From GCA-2733415 sp965178655 (lineage in GTDB: Bacteria > Bacteroidota > Bacteroidia > Flavobacteriales > Flavobacteriaceae): 64,000 bases of DNA. Where the stretch lies: positions 496,001 through 560,000 of the forward strand of contig OZ238266.1 of NCBI GenBank assembly GCA_965178655.1, in the 5' to 3' direction. The position numbers and the translations under genes were made by a program. Positions 45,378-54,814 of the stretch are shown piece after piece. Numbering within the stretch: position 1 is the stretch's first letter; each line of letters starts with the position of its first letter. The notes under the pieces are model-generated. The model saw only the letters and a program-made list of their open reading frames with translations, was not told the DNA's origin and did no database searches.

Positions 45378-46364
45378 ATGACTATTGCAATTGTTATTTT
45401 AAACTGGAATGGAAAAGCGCTATTAGCACAATTTCTACCGTCTATTGTTGCACACTCTAAAGAAGCCACCATATATGTTGCTGATAATAATTCTAGCGAC
45501 ACATCAATTGAATTTTTAGAGACCCATTTTCCAGAAGTTACTATTATTAAAAATAAAATTAACGGCGGCTATGCTAAAGGATACAATGATGCACTACAAC
45601 ACATTAAGGCTGATGTAATTTGCCTTATAAACTCCGATATTGAAGTTACCCAAAACTGGCTTCAACCTATTATAAACACGTTTAACCAAGATTCTAATAC
45701 TGCCGTAGTACAACCTAAAATACTAGACTACAAAGCAAAAGATACTTTTGAGTATGCTGGTGCTGGCGGTGGGTTTATAGATAAATTTGCTTATCCTTTT
45801 TGTAAAGGGCGTATTTTTAATAGTATAGAAAAAGATTACGGGCAATACAATAGCACCTACCCAATATTTTGGGCTTCTGGAGCTTGTTTATTTATTAAAC
45901 GAAACATATTTTTAGAAGCAGGAAAACTTGATGAGCATTATTTTGCCCACCAAGAAGAGATTGATTTGTGCTGGAGAATTCAAAACCTTGGCTATAACGT
46001 TATCTACAACGGACATAGCACCGTATATCATGTTGGAGGCGCAACTCTAAAAGCGCAACACCCAAAAAAGACATTTTTAAATTTTAGAAATTCATTATTT
46101 AACTTGGTAAAACACAGCCCTAAAAACAAAGGGTTTTCACTAATTATTATTCGCCTATGCCTAGACGGGCTAGCAGGGATTAAATTTTTATTTGAAGGAA
46201 AACCAACACATACTTTAGCTATTATAAAAGCACACTTTAGTTTTTATAGGTACTTAAAACCTATGTTAAAAAAACGAAGTTTAATCCCTAAAAAGAAAGA
46301 TTACTACAACACAAAAAGCATTGTTTGGGATTATTATTTTAAACGTAAAAAAGCCGTTAACTAG
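45378..46364 (+). CDS. Glycosyltransferase family 2 protein
   Basis: Cytoplasmic GT-A enzyme with IVILNWNGKALL at the N terminus, the DXD-like INSDIEV motif, and the acceptor-side HQEEIDLCWRIQNLGY motif. Similar to rhamnosyl- or other polysaccharide-chain transferases; sugar unknown. Its stop codon TAG (46362-46364) lies in the loop of the terminator hairpin that follows. Confidence 0.88.
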   Translation: MTIAIVILNWNGKALLAQFLPSIVAHSKEATIYVADNNSSDTSIEFLETHFPEVTIIKNKINGGYAKGYNDALQHIKADVICLINSDIEVTQNWLQPIINTFNQDSNTAVVQPKILDYKAKDTFEYAGAGGGFIDKFAYPFCKGRIFNSIEKDYGQYNSTYPIFWASGACLFIKRNIFLEAGKLDEHYFAHQEEIDLCWRIQNLGYNVIYNGHSTVYHVGGATLKAQHPKKTFLNFRNSLFNLVKHSPKNKGFSLIIIRLCLDGLAGIKFLFEGKPTHTLAIIKAHFSFYRYLKPMLKKRSLIPKKKDYYNTKSIVWDYYFKRKKAVN

Positions 46365-46379
46365 TGTTAACGGCTTTTT
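46348..46379. terminator. Bidirectional terminator overlapping the end of the glycosyltransferase gene
   Basis: Perfect 14-bp stem AAAAAGCCGTTAAC (46348-46361) / GTTAACGGCTTTTT (46366-46379) with loop TAGT. The loop holds the stop codon, so the last five codons are part of the stem. Serves both the plus-strand glycosyltransferase and the minus-strand acnB. Confidence 0.92.
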
Positions 46380-46395
46380 CTATGACTTAATTAGT

Positions 46396-49173
46396 TTACT
46401 TAACTAATTTATGTTGAGATGGTTTAAATCTTGTTAGCACAATACCATCAACTGCTGCTTCATATTCTTCCATAGTAGGAGTTCTACCTAAAATTGTAGA
46501 AAGCACTACTACCGGAGTTGAAGACAATAAAGACTCCCCTTTTTTCTCTCCAGAATCTTTTACAACACGTCCTTGAAATAAACGCGTAGAAGTAGCCATT
46601 ACCGTATCTCCTGGTTCTGCTTTTTCTTGATTACCCATACAAAGGTTACAACCAGGACGCTCTAAGTACATCATATTTTCATATTTAGTACGCGCTGCTC
46701 CTTTTGGTGCATCGTCATTAAACTCAAACCCTGAATACTTAGCCAGTACTTCCCAGTCACCTTCAGCTTTTAACTCATCAACAATATTATACGTTGGCGG
46801 CGCAACAACTAATGGTGCCTTAAACTCTACTTTTCCTTGTTGTGATTCTATATTTTTTAGCATTTGCGCCAAAATTTGCATATCTCCTTTATGAACCATA
46901 CAAGACCCTACAAATCCTAAGTCTACTTTTTTAGTACCACCGTAGAATGATAATGGCCTAATTGTATCATGTGTATAACGCTTAGAAACATCATCGTTAT
47001 TTACATCTGGATCAGCAATCATTGGCTCAGCAATTTCATCTAAATCAACAACTACTTCTGCGTGATACTTTGCATCAGCATCAGGTCTTAAAGCTGGGTT
47101 TGTACCAGACTTAATTTCTGAAATTCTTTTGTTTGCTTTATCTACCAGACCTTGCAATACTTTTGTTTCGTTATCCATTCCTTTATCAATCATGATCTGG
47201 ATACGACCTTTTGCAATTTCTAATGATTCAACTAATGTGCCGTCTTCTGAAATACAAATAGATGCTTTTGCTTTCATTTCTGCAGTCCAATCTGTAAATG
47301 TAAATGCTTGATCAGAAGTTAAAGTACCTATGTGCACTTCAATAATTCTTCCTTGAAATACGTTTTCACCACCAAATTGTTTTAACATTTGTTGCTGAGT
47401 TGCATGAACCACATCACGGAAGTCCATATAACTTCTCATATCTCCTTTAAAAGTAACTTTTACAGACTGCGGAATTGGCATAGAAGCCTCTCCCGTAGCT
47501 AAAGCTAGGGCTACTGTTCCAGAATCTGCTCCAAAGGCAACTCCTTTAGACATTCTTGTATGCGAATCTCCTCCAATAATAACATCCCAATCATCTACTG
47601 CTAAATCATTTAAAACTTTATGAATAACATCTGTCATTGCATGATAATTCCCTTTAGGGTCACGTGCTGTTATTAACCCAAAGTCATTCATGAACTTCAT
47701 TAATCTAGGAATATTAGCTTTAGATTTATCATCCCAAACAGATGCGGTATGACATCCTGATTGGTATGCACCATCAACAATTGGAGATATAACTGTGGCA
47801 GCCATCATTTCTAATTCTTGAGAAGTCATTAAACCGGTGGTGTCTTGAGAACCTATAATATTTACTTCAACACGAACATCAGAGCCCGCATGCAGCACAA
47901 CACCTGGTGTTGTACCAACTGCATTTTTATTGAATATTTTTTCTACAGCTGTTAGCCCTTGCCCTTCAACAGAAATTTCTTTTGACGAGGCGTATACTTG
48001 TGGCACATTGATTTCTAATGTTTTTGCCGCAAATGCTTGTAATTTTTTACCAAAAACAACAGCGTATGAACCACCTGCTTTCATGAATTCCATTTTCTGA
48101 GGTGTAAATGCCGCAGAAATATCTTTTAATACTTTATCACCTTTATAAAGGGTTTTCTCTTTTGTGTTAATGGTTAATACTGTTCCTGTTTCTACAGAAT
48201 ACATTTCTTTTAAAATTGGATCACCATCTTTATCAGAAATTGTATTTCCATCAGCATCTTTTTGTTTTACCCAGTTTTTAAGGTCTAAACCAATACCTCC
48301 TGTTACACCTACGGTGGTTAGGAAAATTGGCGAAATTCCGTTTGTTCCTGCAATTACAGGTGCTATATTAATAAACGGCACATATGGACTAGAGGCAATA
48401 CCCGTCCATAAGGCAACATTATTAACACCTGACATTCTTGATGAACCAACACCCATTGTTCCTTTTTCTGCAACTAACATCACCCTTTTATTTGGGTGTT
48501 TTTTTTGCAATGCTAAAAGGTCATTTTGCATATCTTTATTATGCTCAAATAAACACTGACCATGTAATTCACGGTCTGATCTAGAATGCGCATCGCCACC
48601 AGGAGAGAGTAAATCTGTAGAGATATCTCCCACACCAGCAATATATGTTACTACTTCTATTTTTTCTTCTATTTCTGGTAACTTTGTAAAGAACTCAGCT
48701 TTGGCATAGCTTTCAATTATATCTTTAGCTATTTCGCAACCATTTTTATATGCATTTTCTAAACGAGTGGTATCTGCATCGTATAAGAAAACTTGTGTTT
48801 TAAGAACCTTTGCAGCGTTTTTAGCAATAACTGCGTTGTTACCTAGAGCTAAATCTAATAATACTGCAACCGAAGGGCCACCCTTCATGTGCGATAATTG
48901 CTCAAAGGCAAATGCAGGTGTAATTTCTTCTACCAAACATTCTCCTAAAATAATCTCTTTTAAAAATGCAGCTTTTACGCCTGCAGCACTTGTGGTTCCA
49001 GGTAAAACATTATATATAAAAAAGTTAAGAGAGGCTTGTCTATGTGCATTATTTGCATCTTTAATTTGTAGAATAACCTGTTCTAGTAATTCGTTACCAT
49101 CTATTGGTTTAGGGTGTAATCCTTGCCCTTTTCTGTCTTCAATCTCTTTAAGATAATCTGAGTATATATTCAT
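46396..49173 (-). CDS. acnB: Bifunctional aconitate hydratase 2 / 2-methylisocitrate dehydratase AcnB
   Basis: TCA-cycle citrate to isocitrate isomerase, 925 residues (E. coli AcnB is about 865; the Bacteroidota forms are longer). HEAT-like N-terminal domain, then the aconitase core. The [4Fe-4S] ligands are visible: Cys in VGSCMVHKGDM and the CNLC pair in RPGCNLCMGNQEKAEPGDT. Other motifs: GGDSHTRMSKGVAFG and GCHTASVWDDKS. Single gene flanked by terminators. Confidence 0.95.
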   Translation of the reverse strand: MNIYSDYLKEIEDRKGQGLHPKPIDGNELLEQVILQIKDANNAHRQASLNFFIYNVLPGTTSAAGVKAAFLKEIILGECLVEEITPAFAFEQLSHMKGGPSVAVLLDLALGNNAVIAKNAAKVLKTQVFLYDADTTRLENAYKNGCEIAKDIIESYAKAEFFTKLPEIEEKIEVVTYIAGVGDISTDLLSPGGDAHSRSDRELHGQCLFEHNKDMQNDLLALQKKHPNKRVMLVAEKGTMGVGSSRMSGVNNVALWTGIASSPYVPFINIAPVIAGTNGISPIFLTTVGVTGGIGLDLKNWVKQKDADGNTISDKDGDPILKEMYSVETGTVLTINTKEKTLYKGDKVLKDISAAFTPQKMEFMKAGGSYAVVFGKKLQAFAAKTLEINVPQVYASSKEISVEGQGLTAVEKIFNKNAVGTTPGVVLHAGSDVRVEVNIIGSQDTTGLMTSQELEMMAATVISPIVDGAYQSGCHTASVWDDKSKANIPRLMKFMNDFGLITARDPKGNYHAMTDVIHKVLNDLAVDDWDVIIGGDSHTRMSKGVAFGADSGTVALALATGEASMPIPQSVKVTFKGDMRSYMDFRDVVHATQQQMLKQFGGENVFQGRIIEVHIGTLTSDQAFTFTDWTAEMKAKASICISEDGTLVESLEIAKGRIQIMIDKGMDNETKVLQGLVDKANKRISEIKSGTNPALRPDADAKYHAEVVVDLDEIAEPMIADPDVNNDDVSKRYTHDTIRPLSFYGGTKKVDLGFVGSCMVHKGDMQILAQMLKNIESQQGKVEFKAPLVVAPPTYNIVDELKAEGDWEVLAKYSGFEFNDDAPKGAARTKYENMMYLERPGCNLCMGNQEKAEPGDTVMATSTRLFQGRVVKDSGEKKGESLLSSTPVVVLSTILGRTPTMEEYEAAVDGIVLTRFKPSQHKLVK

Positions 49174-49326
49174 TTTCTAGATGTATTTTAGTTATTTGTT
49201 GAGGTGTTGCGAATTTACAAAAAATATTATTGACTAGACTGCTAATAACTTCTTAATAGAATTGCTTCAGTTATTTTTATCAAATGTAAATTTTAAAGCA
49301 CTAATTCTTGACAATTAGATGATTTT

Positions 49327-49371
49327 CCATAAAAAAACCAATGATTTCTTAAGTCATTGGTTTTTTTATGG
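49327..49371 (-). terminator. Terminator of the periplasmic foldase operon
   Basis: Perfect 18-bp stem (49327-49344 with 49354-49371), core ACCAATGA / TCATTGGT flanked by A7 and T7 tracts, 9-base loop. It lies 25 bp beyond the stop of the SurA-like gene (49396). Confidence 0.93.
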
Positions 49372-49395
49372 AATTACCTTTGCTCGAGGTATATT

Positions 49396-50790
49396 TTATT
49401 TTTTAGTCCAGTTATTAGTATACTCACATGATTTATATTCAGGAATTATCTTAATATAAGTATCTTTTATTTTTTCGGCTTGCCACTTTGCTACGGCATT
49501 AATTTGCTTTTCTTTAAGTGCCAACTCCTTAATCTTTAAAAAATCTTGCCCGTAGGTAGCAACATGTTGTTCTGACTTATCGGTTACTAATAGCAATTTG
49601 TAAAATGCTTTGCCTGTTCTATCATATTCTAAAATTGGATTAGAGACCACGCCTTCTTCTAAATTTGCTACTTGTGAATACAAAGAAGGGTCCATTTTTG
49701 TTAACTCAAAAGTATGGTCATAAGTTTCTGGGTTTATCAATCGTCCGCCGTCATACTTTGTTTCTTTTTCATCTGAAAACTCTAATGCTGCCTTAGTATA
49801 ACTAATTTCTTCTGCCAAAATACGCTTGCGTAACAATTTTGCCAATTCATTTGCGTCTTCTAAGTTTTCGTTTGAAGTTTCTGGCATTAATAGTATATGA
49901 CGCACATCTATCTCTTGTCCTCTAATCTGATCTACTTGTATAATGTGGTAACCAAATTCTGTTTTAAACGGGTCTGATATTTCTCCTTCTTCTAAGGCAA
50001 AAGCAACCTCTCTAAACTCTTTTACCATACGTGGTGTTCTTCGGTTTAAAGTATATTTTCCTCCTGTAGCACGAGAGGGTTCGTCTTTAGAATACAGTAC
50101 TGCTTTAGATGCAAAACTTGCGCCATTTTCAAGCACGTCTGCTTTGAACTGCTTTAATCTATCAATGACCTTATCTATCTCTTTTTGAGGTGTTTTTGGC
50201 TTAATAATTATCTGTGCAATTTTTAATTCTGCTCCAAAAGTTGGACGATCATCAACGGCAATACTATTAAAGAAAGCATATACTTCTTCTGGGCTAATTT
50301 CAATGTTTTCAACAATTTTTCGCGTCATTAAACCTGACAGCTTATTTGTTTTTATTAAATCGAACAATTCTTTTCTAAAAGATGCCTCGTCGTCTTTTTT
50401 ATAAAACTCCAACACTTTTTTCATATCTCCTCCTACTTGAGATTTGATATAATCTATTTGTTGGTTTACAGTACTTTCTACCTCATCATCTGAAACAAAA
50501 ATACTGTCTTGAACTGCTTGATGCGCATAAAGCCTATCTTCTAGCAACTTACCCATAATATTACAACGGCTGAAATCTTCTGTAGAGACACCTTGACTTT
50601 TTAGTTCTACAAACATTTTATCAATATCCGACTCTAACACAATATAATCTCCTACTACAGCTGCTACACCATCTATTTTAATCTTATCTTGGGTTGGTTT
50701 TTGCGCTACTACAAGTGTTGTAAGTAGTAAAAAAACAGTAGTAGTTATTTTAGTGGTAAATTTCAAATTTTTTGTTTTGTATTGCATCAT
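49396..50790 (-). CDS. SurA-like periplasmic peptidyl-prolyl isomerase
   Basis: Signal peptide (about to VVAQ, residue 30), SurA-type N-terminal chaperone domain (IDGVAAVVGDYIVLESDIDK) and two parvulin modules (about 170-280 and 290-385; FGYHIIQVDQIRG closes the first). Folds outer-membrane proteins. I use the ATG at 50790; the reading frame also permits a TTG at 50802, and the gene overlaps the end of the upstream lipoprotein gene by about 40 bp either way. Confidence 0.85.
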   Translation of the reverse strand: MMQYKTKNLKFTTKITTTVFLLLTTLVVAQKPTQDKIKIDGVAAVVGDYIVLESDIDKMFVELKSQGVSTEDFSRCNIMGKLLEDRLYAHQAVQDSIFVSDDEVESTVNQQIDYIKSQVGGDMKKVLEFYKKDDEASFRKELFDLIKTNKLSGLMTRKIVENIEISPEEVYAFFNSIAVDDRPTFGAELKIAQIIIKPKTPQKEIDKVIDRLKQFKADVLENGASFASKAVLYSKDEPSRATGGKYTLNRRTPRMVKEFREVAFALEEGEISDPFKTEFGYHIIQVDQIRGQEIDVRHILLMPETSNENLEDANELAKLLRKRILAEEISYTKAALEFSDEKETKYDGGRLINPETYDHTFELTKMDPSLYSQVANLEEGVVSNPILEYDRTGKAFYKLLLVTDKSEQHVATYGQDFLKIKELALKEKQINAVAKWQAEKIKDTYIKIIPEYKSCEYTNNWTKK

Positions 50791-51604
50791 TTCTAATATC
50801 AATTTTTAATTGTTTCATAAGTGCTAACTTACGTTTGTTGAGAATAATTTGCCTCAATGTTTTGGCTACATATTCTTGTGGTGCTTGCTGATTCCTTTTT
50901 CGATAATCATTAACATGCACCAAATATACTCTTATTGAATCTTCCAATTGTATAAAATTAGATTTTTTTAACAGTTGTACATTTGGTGATGTATTTAATA
51001 TAGGTAATCGCTTTATAACTTGATTTTTTTTAACCCATAATGAATCATTTAGCATAAAGGAATGGAATTGAATAGACAGCGAATCTAAGGCTAATTTATC
51101 TGCAGTTTCAAAACGCTTAAACTGCTGCTTTATTCCTTTTAAATCTTTAAATGTTTTGGCTACACTTATATAACGAAACTTTAATAAATCTTCATTCAAC
51201 TTAAAATTTGAATGCATTTCATTATACATTTTTGTCGTTTCACTGGCTAAAACCACAGTGTCTAACTGCTTTGAGATGAGCATATCTAAATATGTATTAA
51301 CATATAAGTCTAATTTATACTCCTCTGCAAGCGCATCAAAATCTGCTAATGTTTTAGCAGGCAGGTTTACTGTTGCTTGATTTTTTAACAATTGCTTTGT
51401 TGCCCAATTATTCATGTACTGCTGCACAAACAACGCACTATCATTTGACGAAATTAATTTGGGTAATTTTTGAGTCAGCTCTGATTCATACAAAAACCTA
51501 TCTTCTACTCTTGCTATTACATCATCATCTGTTTCTTTTTGAAGAAAACTACACGAAATCAATAGTGTCATCAAAAGAAACGTTATCGCTATTTTATTCA
51601 TCAT
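50750..51604 (-). CDS. Lipoprotein with SurA-type helices but no parvulin domain
   Basis: Lipobox LLISCS with lipid Cys at about residue 18. The following EDRFLYESELTQKLP and FVQQYMNNWATKQLL blocks match the N-terminal chaperone helices of SurA/PrsA proteins, but no parvulin module with its FGYH-type motif is seen. It overlaps the upstream isomerase by 11 bp and the downstream one by about 40 bp, so all three are translated from one message. Likely a non-catalytic chaperone in outer-membrane protein folding. Confidence 0.78.
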   Translation of the reverse strand: MMNKIAITFLLMTLLISCSFLQKETDDDVIARVEDRFLYESELTQKLPKLISSNDSALFVQQYMNNWATKQLLKNQATVNLPAKTLADFDALAEEYKLDLYVNTYLDMLISKQLDTVVLASETTKMYNEMHSNFKLNEDLLKFRYISVAKTFKDLKGIKQQFKRFETADKLALDSLSIQFHSFMLNDSLWVKKNQVIKRLPILNTSPNVQLLKKSNFIQLEDSIRVYLVHVNDYRKRNQQAPQEYVAKTLRQIILNKRKLALMKQLKIDIRNDAIQNKKFEIYH

Positions 51605-53510
51605 ATTGTTTTTTAAGCTGACTAAACACCTTGTTATTTATATATACCGGATATTTTTCTCTTAACAAAACCAACCATTTCTCTTCTAATTCTTTTTGAT
51701 AATCTCCTATAACAAAACCTTTAACACTGTCAAAAGGTTTTAACACTGGTGGTGTTTTTTTTGTAACCATAACAACTACATAATGGCTATGATGTTTCAT
51801 TACTTTAGACACACCTTTTCTTAATCTAAATGCTTTTGGAATTTCTTTATCAGACTCTTCAAAAATCCCTTTAGAGAAAACAGCATTATGATATTCCTTT
51901 TTTAGCAACTCTATGGGTGTTTCTTGTTTTAACAATGATCTAACTTTAGCTGCCATTTTTCTAGTGTCACTTGTTACCACAACGGCTTCAAATTGGCGCT
52001 CTGAAAAGTATTTATCAGCATTATCTTTATAATATTGTCTTAACGCAGTACTATCTGATTTTGAGGGCTCCCATATTTTCTTTTCCATTAATTCAAACAA
52101 TAACAAACCATCTTTATACTCTTTAACCAATGCACCAAATTCAGGGTATGTAATTTCTAAATTTTCTCCATGATAGCGATAGATTTCTTTATTAACAAAT
52201 TCCGAAAGCACCTCAGAAATAAGTGCTTTTTTATTAGAAATAGAGGACTTGTTTTTTAAGCGAGATTGAAGGTATACATAGTATGTATTATATGATAGTT
52301 TTTGATTTGCAAAGTAAGCAAAATAAGTGTTGCCCTTTTTAGTATCTGGCGACCATTTACCACTTATAAAATCATCTGTAACCACAGCCTCCATTTCTTG
52401 TATTGCACCTGAAACAGTTTTATAGTGGTATTGCTTTTTTAATTTTAGATAAAAAGCGTCATCACTAACTTTAGAACGCATATCATTCTTTATTTTATTC
52501 ACTAATGTTGACTTTAGCGTTTCAAAATTAGCTACAGGATGTTTTTTTATCAACTTAAGGATATGCCAACCATATGATGTTTTTATAGGCTTACTAAATT
52601 CTCCTTCATCAATTAGTGAAAATGCGGTGTTTTCAAAACTTTTTTCATTATGATTTTCAAAAGAGGCTAACTTCCCTCCTTTTTTTGCAGATTGCCTGTC
52701 ATCTGAGAACTGAAGTGCCAGCTTAGTAAAGTCACCACCATCTTGTAACTTTTGATATATGTCGTCTATTTTTGTTTTAGAAGTCGTTGTTAGTGTTTTG
52801 CTTTTATCAGCAATCATTATATGCGCCACTGATACAGCTCCTTTTGAGGGGCGCTTATCTACGACTTTTATTATATGATATCCGAACCTCGTTTTAAAAG
52901 GCATAGATATATCTCCAACAGAAGAACTGTATGATGCATTCTCAAAAGGATAAACCATTCTAAATGCATTAAAATAGCCCAAAGACTCTCCGTAAACCAT
53001 AGTGCCATCATGCACGGTTTTCATTATGTTTTCAAAACCTACTTGCAGTGCTTTTTCTCGGTAAGTCATTATTTTTTGATACGCTTTTAATGTATCTTTT
53101 GCCTTAGCCCCTGGAGCAACCTTTACCAGTATATGATTTACACTTACTTCATTTATTGTACGAAAATAGGCTTCATTTAACAAACTGTCATTTACACGAT
53201 TATCTGTTAAATAGCGTTCTGCCAATTGATTTCGGTATGTTTTAAATTCGTTTTTATAAGACCTACCCTCATCTAACTTCATCTCTAAAGCTGCAATTAA
53301 CTTTAACTTATACTTAATGTACAAGTCTAAATACGTATCCATATCATTTTTAGCAGTCTCCTGTATAAGTGAGCTATTTTTATGATACATATACATAAAC
53401 TCTGAACTAGATACTGGTGTTTTATTAACAGTGAATAAGGTATCTTTAACTTGTGAAAAAGACAGTTGAAAGACAAAAAACACTATTGTTATAGTAATTA
53501 TTTTTTTCAT
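51594..53510 (-). CDS. Large periplasmic peptidyl-prolyl isomerase with two parvulin modules
   Basis: Signal peptide (to about residue 19, SFSQ), N-terminal helical part, then two parvulin (PpiC) modules at about 119-215 and 225-320, each ending in a characteristic block: RFGYHIIKVVDKRP and SYGWHILKLIKKHP. The last 300 residues are helical, with one more degenerate unit possible. First gene of the three-gene foldase operon; divergent from glnA. Confidence 0.88.
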   Translation of the reverse strand: MKKIITITIVFFVFQLSFSQVKDTLFTVNKTPVSSSEFMYMYHKNSSLIQETAKNDMDTYLDLYIKYKLKLIAALEMKLDEGRSYKNEFKTYRNQLAERYLTDNRVNDSLLNEAYFRTINEVSVNHILVKVAPGAKAKDTLKAYQKIMTYREKALQVGFENIMKTVHDGTMVYGESLGYFNAFRMVYPFENASYSSSVGDISMPFKTRFGYHIIKVVDKRPSKGAVSVAHIMIADKSKTLTTTSKTKIDDIYQKLQDGGDFTKLALQFSDDRQSAKKGGKLASFENHNEKSFENTAFSLIDEGEFSKPIKTSYGWHILKLIKKHPVANFETLKSTLVNKIKNDMRSKVSDDAFYLKLKKQYHYKTVSGAIQEMEAVVTDDFISGKWSPDTKKGNTYFAYFANQKLSYNTYYVYLQSRLKNKSSISNKKALISEVLSEFVNKEIYRYHGENLEITYPEFGALVKEYKDGLLLFELMEKKIWEPSKSDSTALRQYYKDNADKYFSERQFEAVVVTSDTRKMAAKVRSLLKQETPIELLKKEYHNAVFSKGIFEESDKEIPKAFRLRKGVSKVMKHHSHYVVVMVTKKTPPVLKPFDSVKGFVIGDYQKELEEKWLVLLREKYPVYINNKVFSQLKKQYDE

Positions 53511-53634
53511 GATATATAGTAGTATTCTTACAACAACAAAGCTAACAATATTACCGTAGCGTACAATCTTATTTCAAGGCTATTTTAATATATGCATAAA
53601 CATAAAACCTCAGATATAATGTGCATGATTTTAA

Positions 53635-53665
53635 TTTGATAGCTAATACAAATGTTATATATTTG
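53635..53665 (+). promoter_or_regulatory. Promoter of glnA (Bacteroidota consensus)
   Basis: TTTG (53635-53638) and TATATTTG (53658-53665) separated by 19 bases: an exact match to the TTTG/TAnnTTTG pattern for the primary sigma factor of Bacteroidota. The ATG is 50 bp further on. No obvious inverted-repeat operator nearby. Confidence 0.75.
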
Positions 53666-53714
53666 CACCTTAAAATTTAATTGTTACACAACACAACCTT
53701 TTTTTTAACGCACT

Positions 53715-54737
53715 ATGGCTAAGATTAAATTAGAGTACATTTGGTTAGATGGTTACAAACCAACGCAAAACCTAAGAAGTAAAACTAAAGTTGAAGATCA
53801 TGACGATTTTCAGGGGACTTTAGAAGAATTAAAAAACTGGTCTTTTGACGGATCATCTACACAACAAGCTACAGGAGATTCTTCTGATTGTGTATTGGTA
53901 CCTGTCGCTATTTACAAAGACCCAGCAAGAATTAACGGTTATTTAGTTATGACTGAAGTTATGAAAGCTGACGGAACTGCTCATGAATCAAATGCACGTG
54001 CTACAATTGATGATAGCGATAACGATTTCTGGTTTGGCTTTGAACAAGAATACTTTATTATGGACACCACAACCGGATTACCTTTAGGATTCCCTGTAGG
54101 CGGTTACCCAGGTCCTCAAGGAATGTATTACTGTTCTGTAGGTGGTAAAAACACACACGGAAGAGATTTTGTTGAAGAACATGCTGATTTATGTATTGCT
54201 GCCGGATTAAACTTTGAAGGCATTAACCAAGAGGTTGCTTCTGGACAATGGGAGTTTCAATTATTTGCAAAAGGCGCTAAGAAAGCTGGTGATGAAATAT
54301 GGATTGCAAGATACCTTCTTGACCGTTTAACAGAACAATATGGTTACTATATTGAGTACCACCCAAAACCTGTAAAAGGTGACTGGAATGGTTCTGGTAT
54401 GCACGCTAACTTCTCTAACACAACTCTTAGAACTTGTGGTTCTAAAGAGATTTACATGAAAGTTTGTGAAGCTTTTAGACCTTACACTAAAGAACACATT
54501 GATATTTACGGCGCACATAACGAAGAGCGATTAACTGGTTTACATGAAACCGCTTCTATTACCGACTTTAGCTATGGTATTTCTGACAGAGGAGCCTCTA
54601 TTAGAATTCCTATTCTTACAGTTGATAACGGATGGAAAGGATACCTTGAAGACAGAAGACCTGCCTCTAATGGTGACCCATACAAAATTGCATCTCGTAT
54701 TATAAGAACAGTAAAACCTGTTTGTGATAATTTATAA
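53715..54737 (+). CDS. glnA: Glutamine synthetase, type II (GSII)
   Basis: ATP-dependent synthesis of glutamine from glutamate and ammonium. At 340 residues it is the short eukaryote-like GSII form, with EYIWLDGYKPTQNLRSKTK, NWSFDGSSTQQATGDSSDC, FGFEQEYFIMD, GINQEVASGQWEFQ and HETASITDFSYGISDRGASIRIP. No GSIII gene lies next to it. Strong promoter and terminator mark it as a single-gene unit. Confidence 0.94.
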   Translation: MAKIKLEYIWLDGYKPTQNLRSKTKVEDHDDFQGTLEELKNWSFDGSSTQQATGDSSDCVLVPVAIYKDPARINGYLVMTEVMKADGTAHESNARATIDDSDNDFWFGFEQEYFIMDTTTGLPLGFPVGGYPGPQGMYYCSVGGKNTHGRDFVEEHADLCIAAGLNFEGINQEVASGQWEFQLFAKGAKKAGDEIWIARYLLDRLTEQYGYYIEYHPKPVKGDWNGSGMHANFSNTTLRTCGSKEIYMKVCEAFRPYTKEHIDIYGAHNEERLTGLHETASITDFSYGISDRGASIRIPILTVDNGWKGYLEDRRPASNGDPYKIASRIIRTVKPVCDNL

Positions 54738-54757
54738 TCACTACAAATACTTTATAA

Positions 54758-54791
54758 AAAAAATAGCTTAACATATGTTAAGCTATTTTTT
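54758..54791. terminator. Bidirectional terminator between glnA and a glycosyltransferase gene
   Basis: 16-bp perfect stem AAAAAATAGCTTAACA (54758-54773) / TGTTAAGCTATTTTTT (54776-54791), loop TA. Lies between convergent stop codons. Confidence 0.92.
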
Positions 54792-54814
54792 TTTGAATAA
54801 ACTATATATATCAT

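Noticed and set aside
44921..46364. Restriction-modification or defence island suggested by HsdR_N
   Set aside because: No methylase, specificity, helicase or other defence gene is present; neighbours are holA and a glycosyltransferase.
48164..48559. 131-residue plus-strand frame inside acnB
   Set aside because: Antisense to conserved aconitase core.
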